Source: Ornithodoros turicata (taxonomy: Eukaryota > Arthropoda > Arachnida > Ixodida > Argasidae). From it: a stretch of DNA of 64,000 nucleotides. Made by a program: the position numbers and the translations under genes. Location: positions 57,697,581-57,761,580 of the forward strand of contig NC_088203.1 of assembly GCF_037126465.1 (NCBI RefSeq), in the 5' to 3' direction. Below are positions 30,440 through 42,268 of this stretch, one piece after another. Under the pieces are notes generated by a model, which saw only the letters and a list, made by a program, of their open reading frames with translations, did no database searches and had not been told where the DNA came from. The first letter of the stretch is position 1; the number at the start of each line of letters is the position of its first letter.

Positions 30440-31520
30440 TTTGCGAGGCACTGTCTCTGTCATCCCGGCATCAGAGCTTCCCAGCATTTTATAAGCACCC
30501 GCTACGTCTGTGCTGGAATGAATAAGGACGTAGGAAACTGGACACGATCCGGCATGTCTTGTCAATGTGCGAAGATTGATCGGCATACATCGTTCCCACT
30601 CACACGATTTATCTTAAAAATCCCGCTACGCACGTATAAACATGGACATCGTTGGTCCCCTCTCCTTCTCACGCGGCCACCGGTTCTTCCCGACGGTTGT
30701 TGACACTATACCGATTGAAGCCACCCCTATGCCGGACAGCACTGTCCAGACTGTCATTTCAACCTTCCTCGCCTCGTGGATCTCTCGTTTCGGCGTACCA
30801 CGAAGCGCCACAATTCATCGCGGACGCCAATTCCAACCCGCCCCGCTTTCTATCTACCTTCGACATCATCCACCTTCGAACTAACGCCTACCACACGTCA
30901 GCAAGTGGTATGGTAGTGCGCATGCATCGCAGGCTGAAGGCCGCCCTTACTGCATTGTGCAATGGTACTTCATGGACAGACGATCTTTCCCTTGTCCTCC
31001 TCGGGATACGCACTACCTTCAAGACAGGTCGTGGCTAGTCTGTAGTGGACCTCGTCTACGGCCAGTCTCTTTGCATTCCAGGGGAGTTCCTTGACTCTCA
31101 TCTTCCCCAAGATGATCCCTACCCAGCTGACTGTGCCCATCTTCTGCGCCAAGCCATACGCAAGCTACGTTCCACCCACTACACGCCAACAACAGCCCCA
31201 CACATTTTTTAGTACCCGGACCTCAATACTTGCATTCACGTCTTCGTACGTCGTGACGCTCTCCGCAAACCACTTCAGCGCCCTTACGATGGGTGGTTTG
31301 CCGTCCAATACCGCAACGAAAAATACTTTACTTGCGCGTCAGCATCAACGGGAAGTGCGACACAGTTGACATCGACAGACTGAAGCCAGCTTACATTATG
31401 GAACCCGTCCTCTCCGCGAGTCTACCCTGCGCGTCCTTTCTCGGCGCCGGTCCTGCAGTTGAGCCTGCAATGCTCGCCCCACCGCCACGCCACTTGACTT
31501 TATCAATCCCCTGACTCGTG
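30440..31520 (+). pseudogene. Ty3/gypsy-like integrase remnant
   Basis: The plus strand, over several frameshifts, reads the end of a zinc-binding region (HPGIRASQHF, then NWTRSGMSCQCAKIDRHT, with paired Cys), then the core ([55 protein letters not shown]) and a C-terminal stretch ([11 protein letters not shown]). This order is that of LTR-retrotransposon integrases. Reading frame changes occur near 30640, 30830 and 31040 and a stop lies at about 31036. Reverse transcriptase, gag and LTRs were not found nearby. It is a dead fragment on the left flank of the inverted duplication. Confidence 0.75.
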
Positions 31521-31529
31521 ACACTGTTA

Positions 31530-33255
31530 CCAAGGTTTTCACGGCTCGGTACCTTCGCCAGCTCTGTGAAGAAGAGCCTATACTGTCGGTCCACGACGAC
31601 GAGGTTTGCGCTTGGCGCGTGGGGCCCTCTCGGTTCAGTTGGGTTTTCTGCCTCTGACGGATACATCACTAAAGAATGTACCTCCATTAATATGTGGTTC
31701 ACTGCATGTTTATCGTTTTGTCGCCAATCACATGGAGACTGACTCATCTGCTCCAAATCATTATTTATCGTCTGAGAGTATAACGCCTCACGCCAGGTAC
31801 AAAATATTTGAGACATGATTATTTTATTAGGGACAGCTAAAGAATATGCGTCATTTACGTACCAGCAACGAAAGTGGCGATGATCAATGCAAAACGCATC
31901 TTGGCTCTTCTGACGTTCCTGGAGCAACCCCCAAAGGAATAAATGATGAAGAGTAAAAGGATCACTGAAAAGCAAATAATGTTTACACTCTATACAATTG
32001 TAATGATGAACGCTTCAAACGGTAATCTAGATGGTTATAAGCTCATTGTTGATCGTCAGGGTAGTGAGGGTGATATATAATAAAGTTCAGGCAGGAAGAC
32101 TACCAGCAAATCTGAATACGAGCGCTACTACTTCAATGCTCGGTCTCCGGTACTGAAACTTGCGGAGCCGGGCAAAACACAGCAAGCTTTGCCATTTCGC
32201 ATGTGTTTTCTCCATGTTTCGTTTGCTACCATGTGGTATACTTGTATTTCTTCTTTTACTTCGGAAGTCTCGCCACTCCCGGTTACGCAGGGTAAATGTG
32301 AGAGATGGTGAATTGTATACATGTGAACTTGCATTCCAAAGGGCAAGCCTCTCAATAGATATAGCGCATCAAACAGGCGCCGCGAATTCCGAAACTCATC
32401 CTGCTACGACGTATCGGGCAGTGTCCAACACGTCATGTGGTTGTGAGAACCAATCCACCTTTGGACCTGTTGGGCAATCGACTTCCCGACCCTCTTGCGT
32501 CACAGCTGAGTGTGGAAGGGTGTTTAAGGGTTTGTATCTCGAGAACTACTATCCCGTAGAAATGTTATTATTTCTTTGGGGCTACTGTGGCATGCAGTAG
32601 AAGGCGTGTAATGTTGCGTTCGCAAACGAGCGACGTTGACACGTGAGAGTGTGGAATCGCATCTCGTTTACATGGGGCCTTTTGATATTTTTGCTCTCGC
32701 TTCCAATATGATGGAGTTAATAAACAAAAGAAAACGAAAATATCAGCGCATGCTGGCACATGGAAACGTAAAAAAAACCCTAATTGCGATAATTTGGACC
32801 TACTACTTCAAGCACAAAAATTAAGGCTATTTTGCGTGCGTCGGGCTGTTTCAAACAAAAAAATGTGTAATGAAATTCAGTCAAGAATCCGTTAGGAGAC
32901 CTAGCTTCCCTGCAAATAATTACAGAGCTGTCAGAAGCTCCGTGAGTGCAGAACCAGTGATAGAGAGCTAGCAAACTCGAATAAACGTATGAAGAACGCA
33001 AGCAATGCCTTAGTGAAGATCCGTGTGGTGTGTGAGGTTAAAAGGATCAGTGCAAAGACACAAAGGGATTTAGAACCTGCCGTGGCAGGACACAGGAATC
33101 CGTGCACTAACTTGTGCGATTGGTAGATGCACTGAGCAAAAACAATATAATATATATATAATCGCATAATCGCTTTGCGCGCAACTGTGCACAAAGTTTA
33201 AAATACCTAAAATGACATTATGTGAGATGAGCTAAAAGAACTACACGCATTTTGG
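31530..33255. other. Stretch with long but unconvincing frames
   Basis: A minus-strand frame at 31391-31975 overlaps the integrase remnant and has no motif. A plus-strand frame at 32160-32600 ends CGRVFKGLYLENYYPVEMLL, faintly like a zinc-ribbon plus helix of some transposases, but too weak to name. A TA-rich tract lies at 33145-33165. No gene is supported. Confidence 0.35.
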
Positions 33256-33261
33256 ATAATC

Positions 33262-33520
33262 GGCCTCGGTGGGCGAGTCCGTAGCGCGTCTGCCTGCTGA
33301 TGCCAACATGAGTAAGTTCAAACTCAGCCGAAGACGGTGGCAACTTGGTAGAAGGGTATAAGTTGCTCAGACACGCCGTCTTTCGCGAGGGACGTTAAAT
33401 ACCGTGTACCATGTATTGAGCTTTCGACGCACGTTCAAGAACCTTCATTTGGGCAAAATTAATTCACAGACCCGACCACTGTGGTGTCGCTCATAATCAT
33501 AGTCGTCTCGTGACGAAAAG
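33262..33520 (+). mobile_element. tRNA-headed SINE, similar to tick Ruka
   Basis: The head CGGTGGGCGAGTCCGTAGCG resembles a pol III A box and AAGTTCAAACTCAGCC a B box. The body has GACGGTGGCAACTTGG, CGCCGTCTTTCGCGAGG, ACGTTCAAGAACCTTCA, AAAATTAATTCACAGACC and GTGGTGTCGCTCATAATCAT. This arrangement fits the tRNA-derived SINE family known from ticks. The cloverleaf is degraded, so it is not a tRNA gene. An inverted relative lies at the window's right end. Confidence 0.65.
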
Positions 33521-34554
33521 TCCCGAATTATTATAGCATTTTGGATAACATGTCGAATAGTCTGCTGCTTCAGAGTTTCTCGCGACCACATGTATGGAAA
33601 CAGAGGCGCTTGGCTCAGTGTTGCTAAGCGATAGCCAGAGGTCCTCCCACTCGCGTCGCGTTCCTGCGCTCGCTGTAAAACTCGCTCGTTTGCGATTGTA
33701 GCATAATGCAGTTCAATGCCCGTTCCATAGATGGGTTCTGCAGTATGGAAGCGCAAGCCGCCTACTTGGGAAAATTTGAAAACAACATTTAGGAGCTATA
33801 ATACCGGACTTTCTTTTTTTGTTATCCATTACAGATTTCTTACAAACTGGCTACGAGAGCAGCATAGATGTCGCTTTTGCAGTTGAGTTATATGGCCAGG
33901 CGGACAACCTCTCCGAGAAAGTACGTAGCTAAAAGATGACTAATTACCTAAAATACATTCCTTGTCCTTTTAATCAGGGAACTTGTGGGAAAATGAGACA
34001 GTAGAATCGGATACAAAAATTTTTGAGAGTCATTTCTCTTTTACAAATCGTGAAACGCGCACATGCGTTGAAATATCCAATTCGAAATTGTGATATGCAA
34101 ATTAGCCCAAACCGAAACTGCGGCGAACAGGGGCGCAGGGAGCACGACGTTCATTTCACGTCAGAAGGCGACGTGCTTTGCAGCGATTCAGATGATTGGA
34201 TAGGTGGTGATACGCTAAACAGATTAACCGCTTGTAGCCAGATAAGCCTCCGTCGGCGAAGGTAATGCAGTTCTGAGCAGAGTCCATCCGTTAAGCTAGC
34301 CCCATTTTATAGGCGTCTTCTTAAAGAGCCCCGTCTTAGAGAATAACATTTCAGGGAAAATGACGAAGCGTTAGGTTTCAGCGGGAGTCGGCTGAGGGAA
34401 TTACGGTTTCAGCGAAGTGACCTAAACTTCGAGATGGCTTCAGTTTCGTTTTTCTTTCTTTGCTATGTTGACATACGCGATAAGTACGTACGCACGTTAT
34501 TAGGATTCTCAAAAGTCATATGCTGACCCTATGAGACTCGGTTTATACAACGGC

Positions 34555-34985
34555 CCGTCCCTACTATGTACCCTTTTCCACTGGAGAGGGGGACTGACAG
34601 TAGCCTGGTAAGAGACATGTCTTTGCCTATGCCTGACACCCCAATCCTCTAAGCGGGACCCTCCCCTCACTAACACCGGCGTCTTAGCCGACTTGCCTCT
34701 GACACTGAAAACATCCTTAATACCGTGTTTTTCACCCGTTTACTTTAACTGGTGAGAAACTGCATGGACATAAGGAATAGTAACAATAGACTGAACAGTT
34801 TCAGGGGCGACCTCACCGTCCCGAACCACCCTTTTTTCAACAATTTTCTGAATAGGCCCTCAGGAAGTCCGGAGGATACTCGGCCCTCAGGACCCTGGCA
34901 GAAAGCAGAGACCACGTTATGCACGGATGACTTGTCCATAGCACCGCTCAAAACTAACCCGGCCTTAAGTTTTTCAATCTGACGA
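34555..34985 (-). pseudogene. Penelope-like fragment in arm 1
   Basis: The minus strand carries the same sequence as the plus strand at 61690-62060, including FERCYGQVIRA-like and GIQKIVEK-like blocks and the LSSGKRY region around 34565. It covers the segment between reverse transcriptase and endonuclease. The second half of the endonuclease is deleted here relative to arm 2. Many stops; no function. Confidence 0.6.
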
Positions 34986-36055
34986 GGCGTGTGTCCCCCA
35001 TCTGTCCCTTACATATCTCACAACCTGTGTTCTAGGTATCGGTTTTTATGATGCTGGAGCATTTGCTTGCAGGCAGACACAGGGTGATCCCTTTGCGATA
35101 TAGACGCGCTGCTTTTTTCAGCCTGTGCCTTGCGTATTTATGCTTCTATATGAGGGGTCTGCACTACGAGCCCAAAATAACGTTTTCGACTGGAAGTGTT
35201 AATTAGAACAGAGCGCCGCACAAGAGAAACTCAAAAAACAAGTCCGTAAATTCTGGAATTTTTTCTCGCACTGAGAGGTTTGATACCAAAAACAAGACTG
35301 GTATCGTAATGTGTGTCTATATTTGCTGAGTTAACGGAGCTGACTGGTGAAAACTAATAAAGGCTTTCATCCAGAGGCTTAATTTCGTACTCGTGTTGTA
35401 GGCCTCAGATAGGAATACAAAAAGCATTATTTGCGCACGACCAAAAAATAACGCGTCTGTTTTAAAAAATCATAGTCGATTAAAATCAAACACACTGTAA
35501 GGAACTATTTCAAAGGGAAGGGTTTGTCCTGGTGACAAGCAACTTTTTCTATCCTCGTGATCGCTCCCCTGAGTTATAATGGCTGTGCCTGAGTCATTGC
35601 TGTGCTGCGTGGAAGTGACGAGTCAGAGGTTGGCCACGAGGAAAAGGGAAGATGCGCTACGTCGTCTATTCGGTAGGCGAAACGAAATGACTACGAGAGA
35701 GTATCTGCGCGCTCTTGATTTGAAATAAATGCTCTCGAACGAAACTTGTCGCAAAATCTTTGCAATCTAACATAAAGAAAGACAAACCGAGTCTTCCCTT
35801 CGCTGAAACGTAACTCGCTGAAGTGTAACCTCTTCTCGAAAACGTTGTTCTCTAAAACCAGGGTCGCTAAATTGTAGAGGAACTGCTTCTGAGGCGAGAT
35901 ATACTTTGGTTTCGGGTCATTTGTACAGCGAAATTCAGCGATGGATATTTCACGGCACGCGCCCGTTTCTATATTTTTGACTTTCAACGGGGATTGTCTC
36001 CCGTTCTGCTATCTCGCGTTTCCCGCGAATCAATCGTGAATTTATGTAATTATTC

Positions 36056-36085
36056 GTAGGTAGGTAGGTAGGTAGGTAGGTAGGC
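36056..36085. repeat. (GTAG)n microsatellite
   Basis: About seven copies of GTAG/TAGG in a row. Arm 2 has only about two copies at the equivalent place (near 59295-59300), so it expanded on arm 1. Confidence 0.9.
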
Positions 36086-36148
36086 AGTAATTATTCTTAG
36101 ATATACTTCGAGAGCCAAAGTCCAAAGTTGCGGTAATTGCTGTAACAT

Positions 36149-36912
36149 TACTAGTTTAGGCTGCAAAGAGGACGACGGGCAAAGAAGGTGACACACAACA
36201 GAAGCAGCTTACTCTCAACTGACGAATTTAATGCATTCTGCAGTCTGCATTCCTGATGTACTAAAATATCGCACAACATCAAGAAAATAGTCTAAAGACA
36301 CGGTGTCTCAGTGGTCTTGTCCGCTCCCGTCAAGCTACGACAGCTATGCTCCAGAATCAATAACCCCAGGTCTCGCCGGGCTTGTGAAGTTCAGCATAAG
36401 AGGCCTTTCGTTAAATGTGAAACGTCTTTAGTTTATATAATCCATCTGAGCCGTGACAAGTACTATATTCGGCAGACTGTAACGTGTCTCAATGTTAGAT
36501 TATTTGAACATGCGGCTGCGATGAAAAACATGACCAGCGGTCATCTTGCAGTACATGATGGGGATTGCGGGTGTACACCGTTACTTGACCGCACGTGCAC
36601 GCTTGCCAAGCATCCCAGTCAGACAGTGAGGGGGATACACGAGGCCGTCACCATTTTTCAGCAGGGCCCTGTTTGCGTCAGCTCCCCGTCAATTGCTTTG
36701 TCTTCTGCGGCATTTAATTATCTTACTGAAAGTTGCACAGATCGTTGATATCGCCGTGAGTGTGCTAAATCTGCCGTCACCGCTGACGTCAACATATCTT
36801 GTAGGTCAGGTTGTTTTTGTTTCCTTGCATTAAATTCGTCAGTTGAAAGTAAGCTGTTTCTGTTGTGTGTGTCGCCTTCTTTGTCCGTCGTCCCATGGGC
36901 AGCCTAAACTAG
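36149..36912 (+). mobile_element. Penelope-like cassette bounded by inverted repeats
   Basis: ACTAGTTTAGGCTGC at 36149-36163 and its complement at 36898-36912 are the outer ends. The inverted repeat continues inward through GAGGACGACGGGCAAAGAAG, TGACACACAACAGAA and CTGACGAATTTAATGCA. Between them is a PLE endonuclease frame. The element is absent from arm 2, where flanking sequence is continuous. Flanks show related words (CTTCGAGAGCC and CTTCGAGGGGAC), possibly a target duplication. Confidence 0.75.
36311..36748 (+). pseudogene. Penelope-like GIY-YIG domain (nearly open frame)
   Basis: Reads RPFVKCETSLVYIIHLSRDK YYIRQT split by one space here only for length; then CLNVRLFEHAAAMKN, SGHLAVHDGDCGCTPLL, KHPSQTVRGIHEA and CVSSPSIALSSAAFNYL before a stop. 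These follow the PLE endonuclease pattern of VY-I-P/H-L-C, YYIGQTGRC, LxxHxxxCGC and CVSxPSIxL. Changes such as YIRQT for YIGQT alter a catalytic-motif glycine. No reverse transcriptase precedes it, so it is a 5'-truncated copy. Confidence 0.78.
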
Positions 36913-37677
36913 TAACTCTTCGAGGGGACGTTCAAGTGGCAGTGTAAGTGAATTGCAAAAACAACCATACTTCCTGTTCTCAATAGTTTTTGATAAAAAT
37001 ACTGTAAAAGAAAAAAAAAGCCTGAATATCTATGTATGCGTTATATTAGTGGCACCGCACGGCTCTGCTAGACCGGACGGCCACAAAAGTCGCGTCGGAT
37101 TTTAAACACATCCATCATTGGATTCCTCGCCACTTAAATCTACTAACAGCGGACAAAAGATAATCTAAAGCAAAGACGTATAGGAAAGGAACATGACGAG
37201 AACTATTACAGTGCGAGGAGATAGTGGAGCTGTGTAAAGCCTTGTAAACTTACCGCTGCTGTCATCGGAAGAGTTGCCGTACATTCGAATGTTACACCGT
37301 TTTTATAGGGCCCGTTCTAGGATAACCCTTATCACGGTGTCCGGGTTCATCATTTCCAGGTACCATACGTCGCCTCTCCACAGTCTGGCTGTAGTGCCAT
37401 TAGTATAATGATACCGGTACCAGATAACATTATTCTGCGTAAAGAGTGTGAAAGAAAACAATCGTGAAGGATATCCCGAGTAGCTGTGGATAGCGAGTTT
37501 TAGGAATAGATAGAAGTTTCACCATAACGTTTCTGAAAACATGATAAGCCAATAGCGTGATTCCTTTGAAGTGTCCTTGGTGTTCAATTCCTTTGGTGTC
37601 ACATGCCTAATATATGATTGACTGACAGCGATACGGAGTCGAAATCGGAGGGCGCTTACGATTTCCTAAAACTTCCT

Positions 37678-37832
37678 GCCAGGCAGCACAATGTACGGAA
37701 AGTCGAGTGTAATGGGGGAGGACGGTATGTGTCTTATCAATGCTCTTTAGTTTCACGGTTCTATTCAAGGCCTTCCTCGTACCTGTCCACCCCTATTGCT
37801 CTCGACTTTCAGTACATTGTGCTGCCTGGGCT
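37678..37832. mobile_element. 155-bp MITE with CCAGGCAGCAC ends, arm 1 only
   Basis: Inverted arms start CCAGGCAGCACAATGTAC and continue through GAAAGTCGAG. Arm 2 reads straight through the equivalent site (near 58530), which defines the insertion boundaries. No coding sequence; superfamily unknown. Confidence 0.75.
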
Positions 37833-38104
37833 ATTACAGTCATCAGGTGCATTGAGACTTCAATGTGGCTGCGCCTTTTGTAAATTGTAAGTAAGCAATA
37901 ACATTGATAACATTGTTCAGTGGAGTGTTTGCAACAATGGGTCTACGTGCTCAATCACCGTACCGTGCTAGAATATTGTCGCTTATCTGGGTTAGTTAAA
38001 CGCCACAGCTAACGGAACGACGTTGCCAGGTGGCCACAAAATTAACATAATCCAAATTGTAAACTTAAGTGCGTCATAAAATGTTTTGTTTTCGCGGTTA
38101 TGTT

Positions 38105-38707
38105 CTTTTGTTTCGCGGTTCCGTTTTGTTCTCGCTCTTGCTGATAAAGTAACCACAATTCAAAAGGAAGTCGCTAATGTGCGTCAGTTAACGCCTGAGT
38201 TTTCATCTGTGAAATCGACCGTCGGCACGCTTTCTGCAACAGTATATACTTTGTCTTCTTGTCTTAGCGACCTTGAAAACCGCTCGCGTCGGAACAATTT
38301 AGTGTTTTATGGCTTTACCGACTCACCAGTAGGAAAATGGTCTGAATCAGAGAATCGTGTCGTTACGGCATGTTCTACCCACTTGAATATCAGTATTGCT
38401 CCATCCGATATTGAGCGCTGACATCGTATTCGACAGTTCGATAATAACAGAGAAAGGCCGATATTTGTTAAATTCACGTCAAACCAAGATGAAGGATCAA
38501 ATCCTCTCGCGGAGCTCGGACCTGAGCGCCACCAAAATTGGTGTCGCTCAGGACTGCTCCTCGGCTATACGTCTTGAAAGAAAGAGATTGGTTGAGCACG
38601 GCCGCTTGCTTGGTATCCCATTGAAACTTCGTTTCGACAGAGCCATGGCTGGCACTAAAACCTTTGTCTACGATCCTTCCTCGGATTCGATCCGTGAAAT
38701 ACCGGCA
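38105..38707 (+). pseudogene. LINE ORF1-like protein, broken
   Basis: The frame has heptad-like KEVANVRQLTPEFSSVKST and then LSDLENRSRRNNLVFYGF, a pattern seen in LINE ORF1 proteins where a coiled coil precedes an RNA-binding part. A stop occurs after SIAPSDIER at 38419-38421. The sequence continues in other frames (HRIRQFDNNRERPIFVKF-like). These proteins bind the LINE RNA. Non-functional here. Confidence 0.6.
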
Positions 38708-38749
38708 TAGCTAGCCCATACGTCGGACAGATCATTTAACTCTTCACAA

Positions 38750-39718
38750 GAATCTTCTACACCTCAATGTTCAGTTTCTATTCGATACGTCAATATTAGA
38801 AGTGAATTACCAACGAGAGATGAGCTCTGCAGATTTGTCATGGACTGTTCCAGTAACATCATTGTTCTTAGTGAAACTTGGCTATCTCCCGATGTTTGTG
38901 ACTGTGAAATTTTACCATTATATCAAGATTTTCTGTTCTATCGGTATGATCGCTCCGGTCGCCGAGGTGGCGGCGTTCTTATTGACATAAACAATACACT
39001 GCCATCATCACTTGTACATTCTGGTAATCCAATCCTCTAACTGAGTTGTAACACTGTCAAAATAGGGTTTTCAGATGTGCTAATGTTTATCGCCCTCCGG
39101 ATTTCACTGACTTTGTTGGCCCATTCTCGGATAGTGGAAGGTCACTAAGTTCACGCTTCCCCAACGCTAAAATCATAATCATCGGGGATTTTAATTACCC
39201 TGGCATCGATTGGTCTCCAACTTATGCTCGATCAGCCGAGGAGAGGTTTTTGTCTGAATTTCGGCCTTACCCGAACTTCAGAACCGACTAGAGTAACTTC
39301 TACATCGTCAAGTCTCATTGATCTCATTGTTACGACTGATCCAGATATGTTTTCTTCGATTACCTTTCCGTTATTCTTAAGCGACCACAAGACTATTCAT
39401 GTTTCGCTCAACATTACCTCTCCTCGCCGGAAAAATAACAAGATCATTAAGCTTTATAATAGGGCCAACTTTGGCAGGATAAATCACCATTTAGAAATGT
39501 ACGTTTCTACTTTCTTATCCGGGTTTCACGAGCACACTGTTGAGCAGAATTTGATTATTTTTAAAAACATGCTGCTTGAGTTGATTGATGTCAATGTTCC
39601 TTCACTTATCATAAAGTCATCTAATAACCAACCTTGGTTTACTGGTGAGCTGAGAGGAATATGTAAGAAAAAAAAAGAGATTGTACAAACATGCCAAAAG
39701 GACTGGCACCGCATCTGA
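38750..39718 (+). pseudogene. LINE endonuclease domain, broken
   Basis: Readable blocks are IIVLSETWLSPDV (the ExW motif), RSGRRGGGVLIDINN, IIIGDFNYPGIDW, FLSDHKTIHV (SDH motif) and LYNRANFGRINHHL. These are the landmarks of the APE-type endonuclease of non-LTR elements, which nicks target DNA. Frame changes lie near 39040 and 39230. Confidence 0.75.
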
Positions 39719-40116
39719 CTTTGCTCAGTCCCTCTCCAATGCTCAGTCGCTTAAATCTACCCTTCGAGGACGAACACGCTATTTTTATCGTAACACTTAG
39801 GTTGACACACTTCATTCTAGCCCTACAAAATGCGGAAGAATTATAAATCCAAAGCCTAGAGAAACTATTCGCTTAAACACTGCCGACGGCTCTGTTGTTC
39901 CTGGTGTTCAGTGCTGTAATATTTTTATTCGGTGTCTTCATTAACTAGCTATACAATCAACCTCTGGGGTCGTAGCCTCCCTTTAATGAACCCAATTACC
40001 ATCTCCCCCAATGCCATCGTTAAGATAATTGATACAATGAAGCTGTCATCGGCATGCGGACCTGATGGTATCAATGCTAAAGTACTAAATAACATGAAAT
40101 ATATATCATCGCATAC

Positions 40117-41510
40117 TTGTCTCTTATCTTCTCACAGACACTTAGGCTCGGTCAAGTTCCAGTCGACCGCCGGCTGTCGAAGATAGCACCAATTCACCAA
40201 AAAGGTGACAAAAATAATCCTCTCAATTACCGTCCAACGTCCCTAACAAGTGTCTCATGTAAAATCTTAGTACACATTACCTTCTTAGCTATTTCTCTTC
40301 ATCTTGTATCGAACTCTTTTTTGCACAAATCTCAACACGGTTCCCGTAAAGCATACCCTTGCGACACGCAACTTGCGTGTTTTATTCATGATGTTCAAAG
40401 TAACTTATATAATAACGTACGCACGGACGCCATTTTCTTAGACTTTGCCAAGGCCTTTGACTCTGTTTGTCACGCTCGTCTCATTCATAACATCTCCTCT
40501 CTTAATTTATGCCAGCTCGCGTTGAAATTGATTGAAAATTACCTGACCAACCGATCGCAAATGGTGACGGTAAACGACCACACTTCTACACCCCTTCCTG
40601 TGTCTTCCGGCGTGTTTCAGGGTTCTGTACTTGGTCCCCTTCTCTTTCTTATCTTTATCAACGACCTCCTGAACTCCATATCCTCATCCATACGTATTTT
40701 TGCCGACGACTGCGTCGTATATCGCCCTGTTTTTTTTTTTTTTCTGATTCTGATTGATAATCCTTGTAACATGACCTCGATTGGATTACCTAATGCCTGG
40801 TGTTCCACTTGGCTGTTATCACTTAATGATTCGAAGTCTGCACATATTTCCTTCTCACGCGCTAAGTAGTCTTATCATTATTCATACACACTTGATAATC
40901 GCTCTATCCTAAAATCTGGATCATACAGGTATCTCGGATTGCATCTTACATGTAATTTAAGCTGAGGTAACCATATTAACTCCCTAATAAGCGATGCCAA
41001 CCGGAAACTAGGATTCATACGCCACAAACTGAAACACGTTCCTCCGACGATAAAAAAACTAGTTTATACAACGTTGTAGGCCTAAATTGGAATATGCGTG
41101 CAGTATATGGGATCTTCACATCGCTAACCTTGCCAACCTTCTTGAAGCGTTACAGAACCGGGCTCCTTGTTTTATTAGTAACGTCCACCATTATCCTTCA
41201 AGTGTTACACCTATTAAATAATCCATTGACCTAACTGACCTCGAGACACGCAGGAAATTTATTAGGCTCTGTCTCTCTCATAAATTCATTCATGCCAGTT
41301 TATTGAGACCCAATTTTTGTTACCAGCTGTATCCCGGTGACTGGATCACCCCTTAAAAGTTGAACCTTTCTCATGTGACACCACACATTTTTCTTGCTCA
41401 TTTTTTTTTTCGATGCACCACCGAATAGAACAGTCTTCCATTGCCGCTAGTCACCACTCATGATATAACTGCTTTCAAACGTCAACTTTTGCAATTTCTC
41501 CAGATTTAAG
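40117..41510 (+). pseudogene. LINE reverse transcriptase and C-terminal region, broken
   Basis: The 40117-40869 frame has YRPTSLTSVSCKIL, SQHGSRKAYPCDTQL, IFLDFAKAFDSVCH (first catalytic Asp), GVFQGSVLGPLLFLIFINDL and IRIFADDCVVYR (catalytic FADD). A T-run at 40731-40742 follows the FADD block. After a stop at 40867 other frames give YRYLGLHLTC, NRKLGFIRHKLKHVP and, near 41440-41500, HDITAFKRQLLQFLQ. The order is typical of CR1/Jockey-type enzymes. No activity is possible. Confidence 0.82.
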
Positions 41511-42268
41511 TTACTGTTTTATATCCATTATGTCCCACTGTGTATATACATGTTCATATTGCTTTTTATGTGTGTCTAGCTGTAAATATGTACGTGTTTA
41601 TCTTGTTTGTTGTTTATGCTTGTTCTTTAACTCCATCCCTCATGTAATGCCCCATTCCGGTAATTTGAGACATATAAATAAATAAATAAATAAATAATAC
41701 TATATATCTCAATTCAATTCAATTCGTTTTGCAATAAGCGAGAGCTACTGAGCAAGATGAAGTTAAAGTGCAACGCAACTGCAAGTGCAATGCAGTGCAG
41801 GGCAAATGCTATGGAGCGAGATATCCATCGGATATTTTTCAAATCCATCAAACGCTTTGCAGTACAATCTGGAGCAACAATAAGCAAATATCCCGATCTC
41901 CAACACCTTAGACTGAGGATTAATGTCACTGGTATTGGGGATGTTGGCTATTACGGAATAATAGCGCAGATGCAACACAAAATACTGTCCCCAACACGTG
42001 ATCACGTGGTATTTGTTTTTTCAGGGTGGAAGAAGGATAACACACAAAGCGTACCTTTATTGTTGAGTAAGAAACTCCTATGTCAGGTATTTCGAACACG
42101 GACAGACGGGAAGACACCGCAACTGCTAATTCTCAACTAACGGGAATTTATTCTGAAACAGTACAAGTTTTCACATATGACGAACCGAAGCTACCGAACA
42201 TATCTGTCCGTGTTCGTTATTGGGCTGCTTATGTTTCGTGATATCACGTACAGCTTGAAGAAGAGTTA

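Larger units (their letters stand above)
38105..41700 (+). mobile_element. CR1/Jockey-like LINE, nearly full coding length, dead
   Basis: Contains in order an ORF1-like coiled-coil region, an apurinic-type endonuclease, a reverse transcriptase and a C-terminal region, ending in an (AAAT)n tail at about 41677-41698. All are on the plus strand. Many stops and frameshifts. The 3' microsatellite tail and lack of LTRs fit CR1-like or related non-LTR elements. It is inserted in arm 1; arm 2 lacks it and has about 270 bp in its place, so insertion went with a target deletion. Confidence 0.82.
33260..42050 (+). repeat. Arm 1 of a large inverted duplication
   Basis: Collinear inverted matches with 56870-64000. 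Approximate pairs: 33260-33780 with 64000-63500; 33840-34537 with 63480-62765; 34545-34985 with 62060-61690; 34990-35045 with 61385-61335; 35055-36060 with 60385-59290; 36904-37060 with 59310-59150; 37060-38100 with 59150-58020; 41700-42040 with 57775-57620 and 57035-56870. Gaps are explained mostly by insertions or deletions on one arm. The arms are visibly diverged but readily aligned by eye. Confidence 0.78.

Noticed and set aside
31391..31975. 194-codon minus-strand open frame
   Set aside because: It lies opposite the gypsy integrase remnant, has no known motif, and its composition looks like antisense of coding sequence.
32160..32600. Possible ISXO2/Merlin-like transposase start (CGRVFKGLYLENYYPVE)
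   Set aside because: Only a faint resemblance, with the zinc-ribbon cysteines not in the expected spacing. Not enough to name.
33262..33332. Possible tRNA gene
   Set aside because: A- and B-box-like words are present, but the stems do not pair well and a SINE body follows; an inverted copy at the window end shows the same.
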